Shown: piece by piece, positions 43,933-56,361 of the stretch
Position numbering within the stretch: position 1 is the stretch's first letter
How the letters are laid out: each line of letters begins with the position of its first letter
Source of the DNA: Dermatemys mawii
Taxonomy: Eukaryota > Chordata > Testudines > Dermatemydidae
NCBI GenBank assembly: GCA_007922305.1
Contig: ML677333.1
Span: 17,491,272-17,555,271 of the forward strand
Length of the DNA: 64,000 bases
Reading direction: 5' to 3'
The notes under the pieces: generated by a model
Seen by the model: the letters and a program-made list of their open reading frames with translations, nothing else
Told to the model about the DNA's origin: nothing
Database searches by the model: none
Program-made: the position numbers and the translations under genes

Positions 43933-44765
43933 TATGACGAGAGTTTCTTCATTTATCCCATTTTACAATTTTCAGTGAAAGTCTGTTTTAGTGCTTGAGA
44001 AGGGTTCAGCATGACAGCCCAGGAGCCAGAATCCTCCTACTAGATATAGATCAGGCACTGCCTGATCCTGCCATGCAAATGCTACCCAAACTTCCACATG
44101 AATGCTTCTCAACTCTGTTCCAGAGGGGCCAGGTGTTCTTGAGAACGTCCCTCTCTGCTGAAATGTGCACCAATTGCTTACTACTTCACTTTAAACATTG
44201 CCAGAAAGGGGACATTTTTTCAAGATTCTCATAGGTTTGGGCATTTTTATTAATCTTCCTCCAATAGCATTTTGGTTTGGTCTAATCTGGAATATTTGTT
44301 TTGTCTGTGACTGGGCTGGATGTCTTGTTATAAGTATGTGGTGATGCATTTGTCCCTAATCACAAACCGACAGGGTTATCAGTCATGAAGTACCCTGTAT
44401 TTGAATTGGGTTAAAGTGAAATGCACACATCACTAAGCAACAGCCTCTCATCTGCTCCCCTTTACTGGTTTTATCATTCTTAAGATTAATGGACCATTTA
44501 TTGAAGTGAATGTAATGAATGAAAATATCTCCAGTTTCCTTTTTAGTATTCATACCAGTCGCTGCTCTTTAATTGAACTAGGTAATTGGTGACTCATATG
44601 TTTATTTTTTCCCCTCGCTAATTGAATATTATCAGAATGTGACCTCCTTTATGGATGTGAGGAATGGCCCATTTTATCACATCCATTCCCCAGGGACGTT
44701 CCAGAGGTTGTCAGAATCATTTTTAATCTCTAGCTTTTGCTTACAAGTCTTTGACTTGTATGTCT
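43933..44765. other. Unassigned non-coding sequence
   Basis: No gene or repeat family recognised. Confidence 0.4.
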
Positions 44766-45695
44766 ACAAGTATGTCTACACTGGCAAGTTTCTGCACAAG
44801 AAGTTTTATCACCTTTATTAAAGCACTGGAATTAAACCACTGTTGTGTGTCCACACTGTGCTCCTTGTGATGCTGGAGCACATCCACATTAGTAGCGCTT
44901 GCAACGGCAAAGAGAGCAGTGCATTATGGTAGCTATGCCACTGTGCAACTGGCCACAGAACTCTTTGGGAAGGGTTTCATCACGTGATGCAGGCTTCCCA
45001 ATCTTATTGTTCCATGAGCATCCTACTACATTGCCAGCTGCTTTTCAACTGAAGTCGGGGGGCAGAGTGTGTGACAGAGAGTGTGTGTGTGTGTATGGAG
45101 GTGGGGAAGAGAGACAGTGTGTTTTGGAAGACTGAGAGCGTGTCAGCGTGCTGTTGTATAAGTTCAGACGGCGGCAGGAAGCAACCAGTCCTGAAGCCGG
45201 GGAAGGGGGAAACCCCAACATCAGCCCCCACCTCCCTCCCCAGCTCTCTCACAGCAATCAATCTCTTTCACACACATACACATACACACTGACATGCCTG
45301 CATAAGTGTTCAACATTAATGGTTTGCTTTGTGTCCCGGAGCAGATCAGCACAGCACACAGGGCTGTCAGAAACAGAGCTTTGAAAGGGGAGGGACCCAT
45401 GTCTCCTGGGCAGTTAAGTTCAAAACAATGAGCAGAGCAGCCACTTGAGGGATTATGAGACATTTCCAGAGGCCAATTGATTGCTTTCTGTGCTGTAATG
45501 TGTTTACACTGCCAATACAATGCTGGACCCTCTGCACTATAAGGCTTACGACTTTTGTCAAGGTGAGGGTTTTTTGCAATGTTGCAGTTGACCAGTTTTT
45601 GCGCACTAAGTGGCTTGGCAGTGTGTAAACCTTGGGAATTACACCGCAGGAAGCTGCTTTACTGTGCAGTAACTTGCCAGTGTAGATAAGGCCTC
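44766..45695. mobile_element. Long MITE with inverted ends, Harbinger-like
   Basis: The left end (tgtctacactggcaagtttc, then tgcacaag) is mirrored at the right (actgtgcagtaacttgccag, then tgtagataagg). The inverse match is about 27 bp. The interior is about 880 bp of non-coding sequence with a GT run (about 45081-45093) and a CA-rich run (about 45270-45290). The short frames there have no domains. No clean 3-bp duplication is visible. Confidence 0.7.
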
Positions 45696-46899
45696 AGAAT
45701 GAAATGGTCATGCAGCATCTTGTGACAATGACCATCATAAAAAGGGGAACAACATCTCCTTAGAAACATCTCCAGCTCCCTCCAACCTGGATTCCTGTTG
45801 AAGAGTTAAAGAAAGTGCACATATCCTCACATTGTGGTTTTGGGGATTCTTTTTTCTTTTCTTTTTAAATATATACTCAGGTTCTAGGCACATTTTGAAA
45901 CCATTGTACTATATTCTAAACTACAATAGTAGCACTGTACCCTAAATGACAAATTGTAATAGTGTGAAAGTCCTGAAAAATTATTAAGAAAACTTAACAG
46001 AAACTTAACTGCTCTACAGATAAGGTCTGATAGCAATTGAGAGGCACAGCAGTAAGGATTCTGAAAAAGACCTTTTTCCTCACAATGTAGACACCAGCGT
46101 CTCTGCATATTTCACTTTGAAGGAAGATCTCAATGATGCAGTTGAACACTGAAATCCAGAGCCCTATTTGTTCTCAGGATCAATCATACACACTCCAGCC
46201 TCTTCACTAAGATGGGTACACTAAGGCATACAAAACATTAAATACATTTCCCTGACACTGAAAGCAAAAAAATAAATACAATTGCAAAGATTTTCTTGTG
46301 TGTTTTCTATTTTGGGCAAATGCAAGTGATATTTTCCTTTGAACTTAGGGTTTCATTTATCTTTCTTTTGGAGTTTGAGAGCCAAGCTCATCTTCTCCGG
46401 TAATGTAGGACTGTGGGAAACAGCCTTCTACACAATATAATTAAAAAACACAAACTTGCAAGGTCTCTAGACACTTAAATAAACCTAAACCACCATAGTA
46501 ATGAACATGTTTCATAAAATCACACAGATAAATCGTTCCAATTTTGTTCATAAAGATATTCTTCTGTAACCCTTCTGTGAAGTGGTTAATGGAAACAAAT
46601 AAGGGCTGTGCTCAATCTACCCAGAGCCCCTCTTGAGAAATAGCTAAACTGGTTTGTGCCACCACCCAGAAACGGGGAAAACTAAATGTTCCTTCCCTGG
46701 TGCCCTTAGTGCTGGGTTTCCCCACTCTCAAATGCTTCAAGACAAACCAGGAAATCTTTACTAGGGAAAGGAAACAACAGTCATAAATTTGGGAAAATCC
46801 AGTAACAAAATATATGTAAATAAAGAGTAAAATACCAAGCCCCTTCCGGTAACATGGCAGGAATCTATCTAACTCCCTTCCCACTCACTGGTGAGAATG
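45696..46899. other. Unassigned non-coding sequence
   Basis: No gene recognised. The end of this stretch may belong to the LTR-like element that follows. Confidence 0.35.
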
Positions 46900-47190
46900 T
46901 GATAGTCCTTTGACCTCACCCACCCACCAACCTGAACTCACTGTTTGGATCAGCAAGTATTAGACATGCAAACATCTCTTCACAGCTCTGTCTCCAATCC
47001 CAAGGGAGAGGCTTGCCCGATCTGCCTGGAAATACCACCTCCTAACCCAGCTAATGATTAAGCTTTATTAAGGTTCTGGGGAAACAGGACCTCACCAGCA
47101 TCCACGCAGCTCTGCTAGTGTACTCTGCATCATCTCTCACAGCTCTCTCCTCACTACCCCCAAAATCCAAGTTTATATGCAGTTATGAGG
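46900..47190 (-). mobile_element. Possible retroviral-type LTR, minus strand
   Basis: On the minus strand a TATA-like gcatataaac (about 47172-47181) is followed about 105 bp later by aataaagctt (about 47062-47071). This is the spacing of promoter and polyadenylation signal in an LTR with a short R region. No coding region or ends support it, so it is speculative. Confidence 0.3.
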
Positions 47191-49938
47191 ATTCCTCACT
47201 AAAGGAATTGTGGGTAGGTAGCCTATGCATATAATATGCTCAATGGCAGCATTTTTCTCTTTTCACCAGTAGAGGGAGTTAAAAGTGCTTTCCCCTCTGG
47301 AGTTTCTGGCCATAGGGTTTACACTTCCATTCCACAAACACAACTGGAAAACACACAGAACTCTGACAAACCTAAATGTTATCCTAGGACTACATTACTT
47401 TTTAAATCCTTACTATTTTACATTTTGTGGCCTATATCATCCAGTCCAGCCAACCTGCATGTGGCACAAGACTAGAAAAATCTGTCCGCTCTGAGGACTC
47501 CTGGTTATGAAGTCATTCAGGCAACAGCCCTTCTCAAATCAGGAAATGGGGATGAGGGCTGAAAATGGAAAATTAAAAATATAGTCACTTTCAGTGTGTT
47601 TCTTAAAACAACATAAAATTCAATAATACCTGATGGTTTAAATTTTGAAAAACGTAGTCTTGGTAGTGGGAACAACAGCTGGAAGAGGTCTGCATTCCAT
47701 ACACTTGAAGGAGTGTCTAACTAACAGCTCACTGCAGCTCCAGCTTGCCCATCCTTCCACACCCAATATCAATCTATTTTGACATTTGATGCTTATAAAT
47801 TGCATTAATATATGGCCACATTTCTGCTCTGACATGTTCACCTAAAAACAATGTGGGAGAGCTCACCTCTGTAGAAAAATATGAGTTTTCAGATTTCAGT
47901 TAACCCTTTTATAAATTATTATTCTCACTCATCCCAGATCCAGAGTTCACTCGTGAGCAAATCTTGGTTACCAGCTATTGTGATTTTATCATCAGTCTTT
48001 GACGTTTTTGTCTCAGAGGCCCAGTTCCAAGGGCCAGGTGATTATGTGAGAAATGAAACCAAATTCTGAAGATCTGCACTCCTATTTTAGCATCTGGACC
48101 TGCACCTGATGTTGTAAGGAGTCTGTGAAGCAAGAGATTCCAGTTGCCATCAGCCCTATCCCTGTTGCACAACCCCTTCCCCTTGGCTAGGGAATGGTAA
48201 AGGCCCTTAACCAAGAAATGGCTGGACTCTGTCTGGAAGTGTCAGCCACCTGGCAAGCCAGGAGCTGCTGCATGGCAAGCAGAGAGCTGGGGAAAAGATG
48301 AAATCAGAGGTAAATCCTTAGGAACCATAAGCAGAGCTGAGTATGGAACGGATGGAGACTGCCAGACATTACAGTTGGTGCAAGTCTATGTGCAGCTTGA
48401 GGGGGAGCAGCCATCACTGGGCAGAAAGCTAGTACAAAGCGGTCCCAATCAGAGACACTAACTGCGTCTGCCTGTAAACCTGCAAGATCCTAGAACCCAA
48501 ACATTGACCGCTATTGCTCACTTTGAACTGTAACTCTTTCATGCCTCTGAACCTAAGATATTTGCAACCTTTCAGATTCCATCATCCCTAGTAAAATATC
48601 CTTCCACTTAGCCATGTGTCTGAGGGATTACTGGAACCCAGCAAGGCTAGCACCGACAAGTCCCAGCTGCTGAAGCCCCAACAGTGCTTGCCTCAGAGTC
48701 ATGGAGAACTTGGCAAACAACTGGAATCATAGGAGCTTGGTGTACAGAGCAAGCCCCATAATTCCAATTTTTGACTCATGATTTTTGAGTGCCTGGTGTT
48801 GGCAACACAGGCTACTCATCAACAGCACAGGATCAAGCCCACTGCTTTGTTTCCATAGTGTCTCATGAATCCACATGATGTAGACAAATACTAAACACTG
48901 CATGTCATTTATGGACACAATCTACCTTTTTTTCTTAAGAGTATCACATCAAATAATAGGGGATGAGGGGAGATTTGCTAATTCTGAACACTTGTTCACA
49001 CTACATCCATTTGAGAAATTCTGATAATTCACAAATGGAGAACAAGAATATCTTGTTGGAGGCAGGAAAACACCAAGAGGATCTTTAATTGCATGCAGAC
49101 ACTGTTGGTTTTCACCTTTAAACATATAAATGAACCAAATTCCTAAGATTTGCACTCCTCCTCTAACATCTGGCCCTGCACCTGGGAAAATTACTGAAAT
49201 TCAGTGGCATAACAATGATTTACAGTGTCATTGAAGAGAATGGTGACTGTTGAAATGTCTGATCCCAAAAGAAGGCTGCACCATCTGATGGTGTACTAAA
49301 TCTGCAGATAAAGCATTGTTTTACACCTGTACTCAAATCTTTTAAATTCATGTGCACCTTGTGAGATCAGAAATGAGCATTTTGAACATTGGAGTGACAA
49401 ATAGAAGCCTTTTTGTAAAAGCATGGGTCAAAGAGAGAGTTCACCACAGTCATCATCCCAATTACTATTGCACGCTGCACTACTCCCAGCCTGATAGACA
49501 GACAGACCAAGCTGTGAAGTGTGAACAATCATTTTCTCAAATGAAGTATGTCAGAAATGGGCTGAAAGAAAAATAAGTTCTTCTCCGTTATATTACCTTT
49601 TTTCTCATTCTGTGTGGTACACCAAAACTGAGCTATCACATAATAGAGTCTGGGAAACATGGCTATTATTGAAAAGTACAAAGATAGAGAGCTTGAACTT
49701 CCCTTGAAATCAACTTTTGTCATTTTGGGAAAGAGCTGTGTCAAATGAGATTCTGTTGTAACATGAATTTTAAAGTAAACTATATCATATTTTGTAGGGG
49801 GAAAAAAGCACTCAGACAAGGTCTAAATAAAATCTTGCAATAGTTTCAAGCTTTAAAATAAAATGGTCGTATACCTTATTTCACAGACCCTACCTAATAT
49901 TCTCCTACAGTTTAGTATCCACAGATCAGCTAACAAAA
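47191..49938. other. Unassigned, with one 58-bp direct repeat pair
   Basis: Two copies of a 58-bp sequence (aaatgaaccaaattcctaag, then ctggccctgcacctg) lie at 48050-48108 and 49128-49185, about 85% alike and in direct orientation. No gene is seen. Confidence 0.5.
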
Positions 49939-49946
49939 CTATAGAC

Positions 49947-50233
49947 CAGTGTTTCTCAACTAGTAGATAATAACCCTAATAAGCGACCACTAAATGGTGT
50001 TGAAAATTTTATTACATTCTAGAGCAAAGAAAATCTCACTTTTCCATTCCCCTCACACCTTTATCCTTCAAGGTTCAATACTCCGTCATCCTCTTGAAAT
50101 ACTCACACACAAATAAATTAGACAGGCCTGTCATTGACACGTTTTACTCTTACATTTACTGTAAATGTAAGAGGGTCATGAACATTTGACTTTGAATAAG
50201 GGATTTCCAACCTGAAAAGGTTGAGAAATACTG
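49947..50233. mobile_element. Non-autonomous hAT element
   Basis: Ends cagtgtttctcaac and gttgagaaatactg are inverse complements. Flanks ctatagac (49939-49946) and caatagac (50234-50241) match at seven of eight, with central TA. The interior holds a near-perfect 27-nt palindrome (cttacattta/taaatgtaag) at about 50147-50173. Confidence 0.88.
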
Positions 50234-50492
50234 CAATAGACCATCATCATCTCCATTGTGCCTGTATTTCAGCAGCTTTCAAATGCCTGTGTTTTTTCTT
50301 AGCCACTGAAACTGAGAGGTTGAAACATGCTAGTACTTACCGGTATGAATTTCTACTCTGTATGGAATGCAGGAACCTCTTCAAATGTGACATGCTGCAG
50401 CAATATTAAATAGAAATTCTTTTAAAACAAAAAATGCCATTACTAGTACATTTTCATTCTGAAACCTTATGGGTTTGACATGTTATCTAGAT

Positions 50493-50821
50493 CAGGGGTT
50501 CTCAACGTTTTTGTTTTTTTTTTCTGAGGGCTATAAACATGGTATAAAGATTCCACAGTCCACCAGTGCCCCAACAACTGATTTTCTGCAGCCAGGGCCA
50601 GCATTAGAAGGCAGCATGCAGGGCAACTGTCCAGGGACCCACGCCACAGGGGCCCCGACAAAGCTACGTTGCTGAGGCTTTGGCCTCAGCCCCAAGTGGC
50701 AGGGCTCAGGGCCTCAGGCTTCAGTCCTGCACAACGGGCTTCAGCTTTCTGACCTGGATCCCAGTGACTCTAACACTGGCCTTGCCCGGCAGACCTCCTG
50801 AAACCTGCTCACGTTCCCCCG
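50493..50821. mobile_element. hAT element with damaged right end
   Basis: The left end is caggggttctcaacg. Flanks atctagat (50485-50492) and atctcgat (50822-50829) match at seven of eight, with the TA centre. The right end, acgttcccccg, is shorter than the left would predict, as if a few bases were lost. The interior is CAG/CCT-rich. Confidence 0.65.
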
Positions 50822-50829
50822 ATCTCGAT

Positions 50830-51574
50830 AAAGGAAGAAGAACCAAACTAGTCTGGAAAAAAATGGTTACTTCTGAAATCAAGTGTGCTGACTGCTTCAA
50901 GTTGAGCAGTAATGCTCATGCAGTCCCCGAATTATGTTGGGTACTAAACCACATAAAACTGTAATTTATAAACTGAGGCTAGAGAACAAAAAGAAAAACA
51001 TACTTGCAAAAAGGGGTGGTAAAGGCAAAGTTAACTCTAAACAGAAGAAATACATAATCGCTGATAATTTTTATACCTCATTATATATGAATGAAAGGCA
51101 AAATGATGATCAAATCAGCATGTGCGAATTTACCTACTCTCATTAAAGACCTTGGATGAGATCATCAACCCCATCCCCTCAGCCCTTTACACTACCTAAG
51201 AAGGCCAGAGTAGCATAAAGGTACCTGAGATGCCCCAGTTAGTGGTGGATGAGGATGCCCCAGTCCAGGAACTATCTTTCAAGGACCCCTTCACAAGCCC
51301 CAAAGGCAGGGACAGGAAGTGTTGGAGGGGCCACAGCACCCAGTGCTGAGAGATTCCAGGAAGTGTTATGGCCCATAAGGCAACTCCAGGGAGGCTGCCA
51401 TAACTTAGCAAAGTCCCCCAAATTTGTAGTTACATCAGGGCATCTCCAGTCCCCAGAGCAGCCCAGAATCAGGAGGGCACAATGATGGTGTTAAGTTTGC
51501 AAATTAATTGAAATATGAATAGAAATGAATGAATTGAAATGAATAGGGACTGGAAGTGTCTGGCTCACTACACA
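50830..51574. other. Unassigned; possibly repeat-derived at 51150-51490
   Basis: 51150-51490 has the GC content and wording of a reptile repeat, but no ends or family are certain. Confidence 0.3.
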
Positions 51575-51835
51575 CGCAATTTTCTCTCTCTTGGTACTGA
51601 CACCTCCTCATCAATTATTGGGAGTGGACCACATCCACCCTGACTGAATTGGCCTTCAACATTGGTTCTCCACTTGTAAGGTAACTCTCTTCTCTTCATG
51701 TGCCAATATATATTTATGCCTGTATCTGTAATTTTCACTCCATGGATCTGAAGAAGTGTGGTATTTTTACCCACAAAAGCTTATGCCCAAGTAAATCGGT
51801 TAGTCTGTAAGGTGCCACCGGACTCCTTGTTGTTT
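51575..51835 (+). mobile_element. Penelope-like element 3' end, 5'-truncated
   Basis: Non-coding 3' UTR (51575-51735) leads into a terminal repeat at 51741-51835. At 51748 the core is ctgaaga, a fully canonical CUGANGA, followed by a helix II with one bulge (agtgtgg/cccac). The normally invariant GAAA reads aaaa, so cleavage is doubtful. Then gcttatgccc, ggttagtctg and aaggtgccac follow. It differs from the 3731-6818 element in its UTR, so it is another subfamily. Confidence 0.78.
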
Positions 51836-52384
51836 CAGAAATGTAACTGTTTGATCAATAAGGCACAGATGCAACTCAGCCATACATACAAAGGTCCCAC
51901 CATTGTTGTTAAAACATGGAGAACAGAAATAGAATATTTACACAGCTGTTCCAGCCTGCTGGAGAACAACAGTTCTTGAAGTGACTTTGCATTGTGTAAT
52001 GGACTATTAAAACAAGTTCAAAGAATGTGGAGGAACGCTGTATAAACTATATGAACTTTAAACTGGACATTTCAGCAGCTAGCAGAGTGTTAATGGAGAA
52101 ACTGCAACTTGACAAGCATAGCATGCAACGTTGGCTATTGGATGCACCGCAGGGGCCCATGAAAAGCACTTGCAGAGATAAATTACTGACCAAAGCAAAC
52201 CAGCCAGTGTTCAATGTATGTCCTAAGGTGGCTGTACCAACAGCTATGGCCTAGTGTGTCTTACACAAGAGGTCTGACAAGATGTTTTGGAAAAGCCTCT
52301 GGAAAATTCTAGCCCTAGCTGCAAGAACTCAAAGATGATTCCTCATTCCCTGACTGGATGCTAAGGGGACAACTAGGGTCCATA
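51836..52384. other. Unassigned non-coding sequence
   Basis: The 75-codon frame at 52027-52254 has no recognisable domain. Confidence 0.4.
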
Positions 52385-52855
52385 ATGTAGGCTGTCTGAC
52401 CTACTCGTTAGAGCCAGGAGTAGAATCAAGGTCAGAAATCACACCAAGGATCAGAGTCAGGATCCAAAGTCACACCCAGGGTTAATACCAGAGTCAACAA
52501 TTAAGGTCAGGGCAGGGATACAGGAATCAGGCATAGTGTCAGGGACAAGGCATGTTAACAGGAATTAGGGACTCAGTCTCAGAGGTCTGGACATCCACAG
52601 GTCACACAACTAATGGCTCAGAGAAGGGATGAGACAGGAAGAGGACATGGAGGCCAATCAGCAGTCCGCTGTTAGTCATCTCACCCTGCTGAATCAATAG
52701 CTGTAGCTTATCCTGGTGGTGTATTAGCAGTAGTACCCTTAATGAGTCATTGAAGCTTTATGGTGAAGAGGATCAGCCAACTGCTTGGCAGCTCTAGGGG
52801 CCTGAGCTTGAGACTTGCAGTGCCTGACACAGACAACCTTTCAAGTTCTTTATAT
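52385..52855 (-). mobile_element. Possible gypsy-type LTR, minus strand
   Basis: The plus strand is rich in gagtcag/ggtcag repeats, the antisense of the tgactc-rich leaders seen in gypsy LTRs. A ggccaatcagcag (CCAAT) lies at 52653-52665. Ends not defined. Confidence 0.35.
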
Positions 52856-54329
52856 CTAGATGTGTTAATAATGTGGGGCTAATATAACTTGTTGGGAAGT
52901 AGGTTAAAAGAGTTGACTGCTATGGACTCATTGGGATGGAGACTTTACTGAACTGGTATGTAAGCAATTGTCTTATGCTTTAATTTTGGATAGCTTTTCC
53001 TCTGTTGCGTTACCAACAGCAGAGCTCATAACAAATTAAATTGACACAAGTGAGGTCCTATTTTGATGGACGTTTAGTCAAAAGTCTAAACAAAATCCCT
53101 TCCCAGAATAGTGGTTAAGTAGCAGTTATTGTCTATTGGGGTTGTCTTATTTGATTCTGAAAACCAGATGGTTGTATCAACCAATTTTTTTTATATTAAT
53201 AAAATTGTAGTCCACTACTATTTTTACCTCCTTATATCCCATACTTTTGGAAGCTTTTGCTAAGGATAGTTACGCTGTTGAAATGAAAAGAACCCAAAGA
53301 AAAGTGGCATAGGTATTCAACTAACAGTTTGCTTAACTAAGATTTGCTTTATACCCTATCTTCCTTATAAGGTTCATAGTGTAATTAAACAGATTATTGT
53401 AGACAAGTGGCAGATCCTGATGGATTTTCAAGCTTGCAAATTTGTCTGATAAATTCCCAGAATCCTCTCAGATCCCTAAATCTATGGATGAAGCGCATGC
53501 TTTGATGCTTTGTTAACTTTGAAATCTGTCAAAGACAACATTTATTTTGCTCCTTACAGACAAATTTCCTGACATTTGCCAAGATGCTCTGTGGTCTATG
53601 CTGGCTGCTTATTAGTTTCTAGATGGAGTGTAAAGTGTGGATTTTGACCCTTAAATCCCTAAATGGCTTCAAGTCTTCTTACTTGAGGGAATGCCTCTCT
53701 TCCTGTGCCATATTACCGCAAATTAGTGAAAGCTCTCAAGTTCGATCACCCTTAGTTTAAAAGACAGGGAGCTGATAGTCCTACATAGAGAACATTTTGC
53801 TGTCAGCTATGGACCAGCTCCCTCCTTGGTCTGAGCCCAGACCTGCTTCACTGCAGAGCCCACAGCAAGAGCTATTTATCAAGGGAGTGCTTGTGCTATC
53901 CAAGCCACATGCCAAAGTAAGGGATGGAATAGAAGCTGCATGCCCCAGGAGAATCAATGGAGGCAAGTGATTCAAAGAAGCTAACAACAAATACCAGCTA
54001 GACACCCATCAGTCAATGACTACAAAGCTCCCAACCTTCACTCAAACCTAGACCTCCATCAAGCCCCTCCCTCTCCAAAAGCCTTGAGGCTTGACTGTGT
54101 CCTTGCCTTATGCAAGAGAAGTGCAGGGAAGCAGAGAGAAATAAAGCTGACCTTGGTTGAGCTATGTAATGGCGCCCAGAATCACAACCCTGTGATCATG
54201 AGCAAACACAGATTGCACCTTATCTGCTCCATGGAACAATTGTGCAGAGGGGCAGCCGTGTAGTAGAGAAGTGTCTTTTTGACATATTTATGTATAAAAT
54301 ATATCTAAGCTTCAATATTAGTTTGTCCA
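52856..54329. other. Unassigned non-coding sequence
   Basis: No gene or repeat family recognised. Confidence 0.4.
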
Positions 54330-54500
54330 GTTTCACAGAGTTTAAGGCCTGAAGGGAGCTCCAGATCACCTAGCTTGACCTCAGTGAAGGCACAGAGAAG
54401 GGAAGTGACTTGCCCAGAGTCACGCAGCAAATCCAAGGCAGAGCCCATAATAGAAGCCAGGTCTGCTGCCTCCCAGTCCAGCGCCTTATGAGCAGCACCA
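54330..54500 (-). repeat. MIR-like SINE, minus strand
   Basis: On the minus strand: a tRNA-like head (gcgctggactgggaggcagc), then tgcgtgactctgggcaagtc and cttcccttctctgtgcc. The plus-strand left part (agtttaaggcctgaaggg) may be a different repeat abutting it. Confidence 0.7.
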
Positions 54501-55239
54501 CACATTGCCAGTTCAGTAAATGAAATTAATATACGCTACCCAGCACATCTTCTGAAACATGAATACTCAACATTGGCCTTGAGTCCTCTGACAGCAGAAG
54601 CTGTGGACCTCCCTGTTTTATTTTTTGAAGTGAAGACCGCCTTCAGTAATAATAATAAATATACACTGACATGAATTGATCCCTATGACTGAACGGGGAA
54701 AGTAACTGGGCTCCATTTCTGCAGCAGAAAGCTGGGAACACATAAAATAACACACACACATATGTAACAAAAATGAGTTACTAAGTTTTGTGTGTATTTC
54801 AACACATCATCTTCCCCACCCTCCCTAAAATCCTTAGGCCAGCTCTGTGTATAGCAGTAGGACTTGGGTGAAAAGGAATCAGTTACCGTTAGTTTTTGTG
54901 CAAGGATGGGCAGCAAACACTTCTTTCAAAGGCAAATTTAAGGTCAGTTTTGTGTGGAAGACAAGAATCCACAAGCTGGAATCTTCTGCTGCTTCTCTGA
55001 GCAAGGGAGACGAGCATACCCAATCATCAGCCAGTGAATTCCTGCACCTGAGGCCAGTTTTGGCAAGGCACATCCTGGGGAACTGGTGCATCCTCCAGCA
55101 TTTTAACCAAGCACAATTCCTGTGAACTATGAAGGGAGCTGCCTGGCTGTATGTGCAATGGGAAGGGCTCCCTTTTCCCATTTTCCCAGCCTTATTTAGG
55201 ACGTATTTTTATTATTTATTTAAAATACCTCATACTCAA
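54501..55239. other. Unassigned non-coding sequence
   Basis: No gene recognised. The opposed frames at 54847-55125 and 54879-55181 have no domains. Confidence 0.4.
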
Positions 55240-55315
55240 TGGGTATACAGACACAGCTCCACTGAAGACAATGGAGCTGCACTGATTTTCAGCAGCTGAG
55301 CATCTGGACAGCTGT
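55240..55315 (+). repeat. MITE fragment (cagctccactgaag family)
   Basis: cacagctccactgaagacaa and tggagctgcactgattttca form an inverse pair around a short centre. Related to the element at 57746-57836. Confidence 0.5.
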
Positions 55316-56358
55316 GTTTTCATTCTGGGGGGAAATCAATAGTTCAAACAAAGCTGTTTTGCAACCAAAACAGCAAATATCTGTTTTGTTTGTCTTTTAC
55401 TTCTGCATACTATAGTGTTACTTAGCAATATGATGTAAAACTTCCTGCTGCAAGTCAATATCACAACTATCAATACTTTAATAAGCCAGGGAGCCATAAT
55501 TCCAAATTCCATTTTGGAAATCACTTGAAGTTGTTTTGATAAATTATTTCCTCTAAAAATCAAATTTTCCTGACCTGGTGGCAATTACTGCCCTACGGTA
55601 GAAAGGGTTATGCTGGACCAGAGGGATTTGCTATCTTGCCTTTCGATCTTGGCAAAGATCTATACTATGAGTAGCTTCTGAGAAATTTCTCAAGAGATAT
55701 CAGCTAAGCATGCTAGAGGCTAACCTCTTCTTTTGTGATTTGTGACTTGTATTTGCATGATTTCACACTTAATCCATAGTGCTGACTGTCAAATGGACGT
55801 TATAACTCAGAATTAGCAATCTAATGTGTGAAGATTTATTGGAAAAGCCTAAAGATCAATTTAAGGTGACGCACATGAAAGATGTAGTTTTATTTTCAGA
55901 ATGAGTCCAGATATAGCTCAGCAAAGTATAGTTTTAGTCCTATATTTTCATTAACAAGAAGTATCTTGTCATATTCATAGCTAGCTCTTTGGCCTACTTA
56001 TGCCCATATATTTATCACCTGTAAAAGGAACATGTATTTTCCCTATCTTAAAGTTGTTGGGCTTTCATAAGCAATACTGTATTTTAAATCCCTCATGGCT
56101 TCAAAGACTAATAAGGCTATCTACAGTCTAAATGATGACAAAGCAAAATTCCTTTCCTTCCTAAACTAAATTTCCCCCTTTGATTCCAGTCCTGTAAGAG
56201 GATGAGCACCTCCATAAAGTCACTGGGAGCTGAGCACTCGGATGATTGGGTCCCTTCTTCTCCAAATTCACTCACTGCTCAAAAATAGATAAAGCATCTG
56301 TATTAAAAAAAACACATCTGTGTCTACAACTGTTCTCATCATAAGTGTTTTAAGTTAC
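55316..56358. other. Unassigned non-coding sequence
   Basis: No gene or repeat family recognised. Confidence 0.4.
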
Positions 56359-56361
56359 TAA

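Noticed and set aside
45004..45520. Several overlapping frames on both strands
   Set aside because: They lie in the interior of the long MITE 44766-45695 and depend on GT/CA-rich low-complexity sequence.
52027..52254. 75-codon plus-strand frame as a possible retro-pseudogene
   Set aside because: No recognisable parent protein and no poly-A tail or target duplication.
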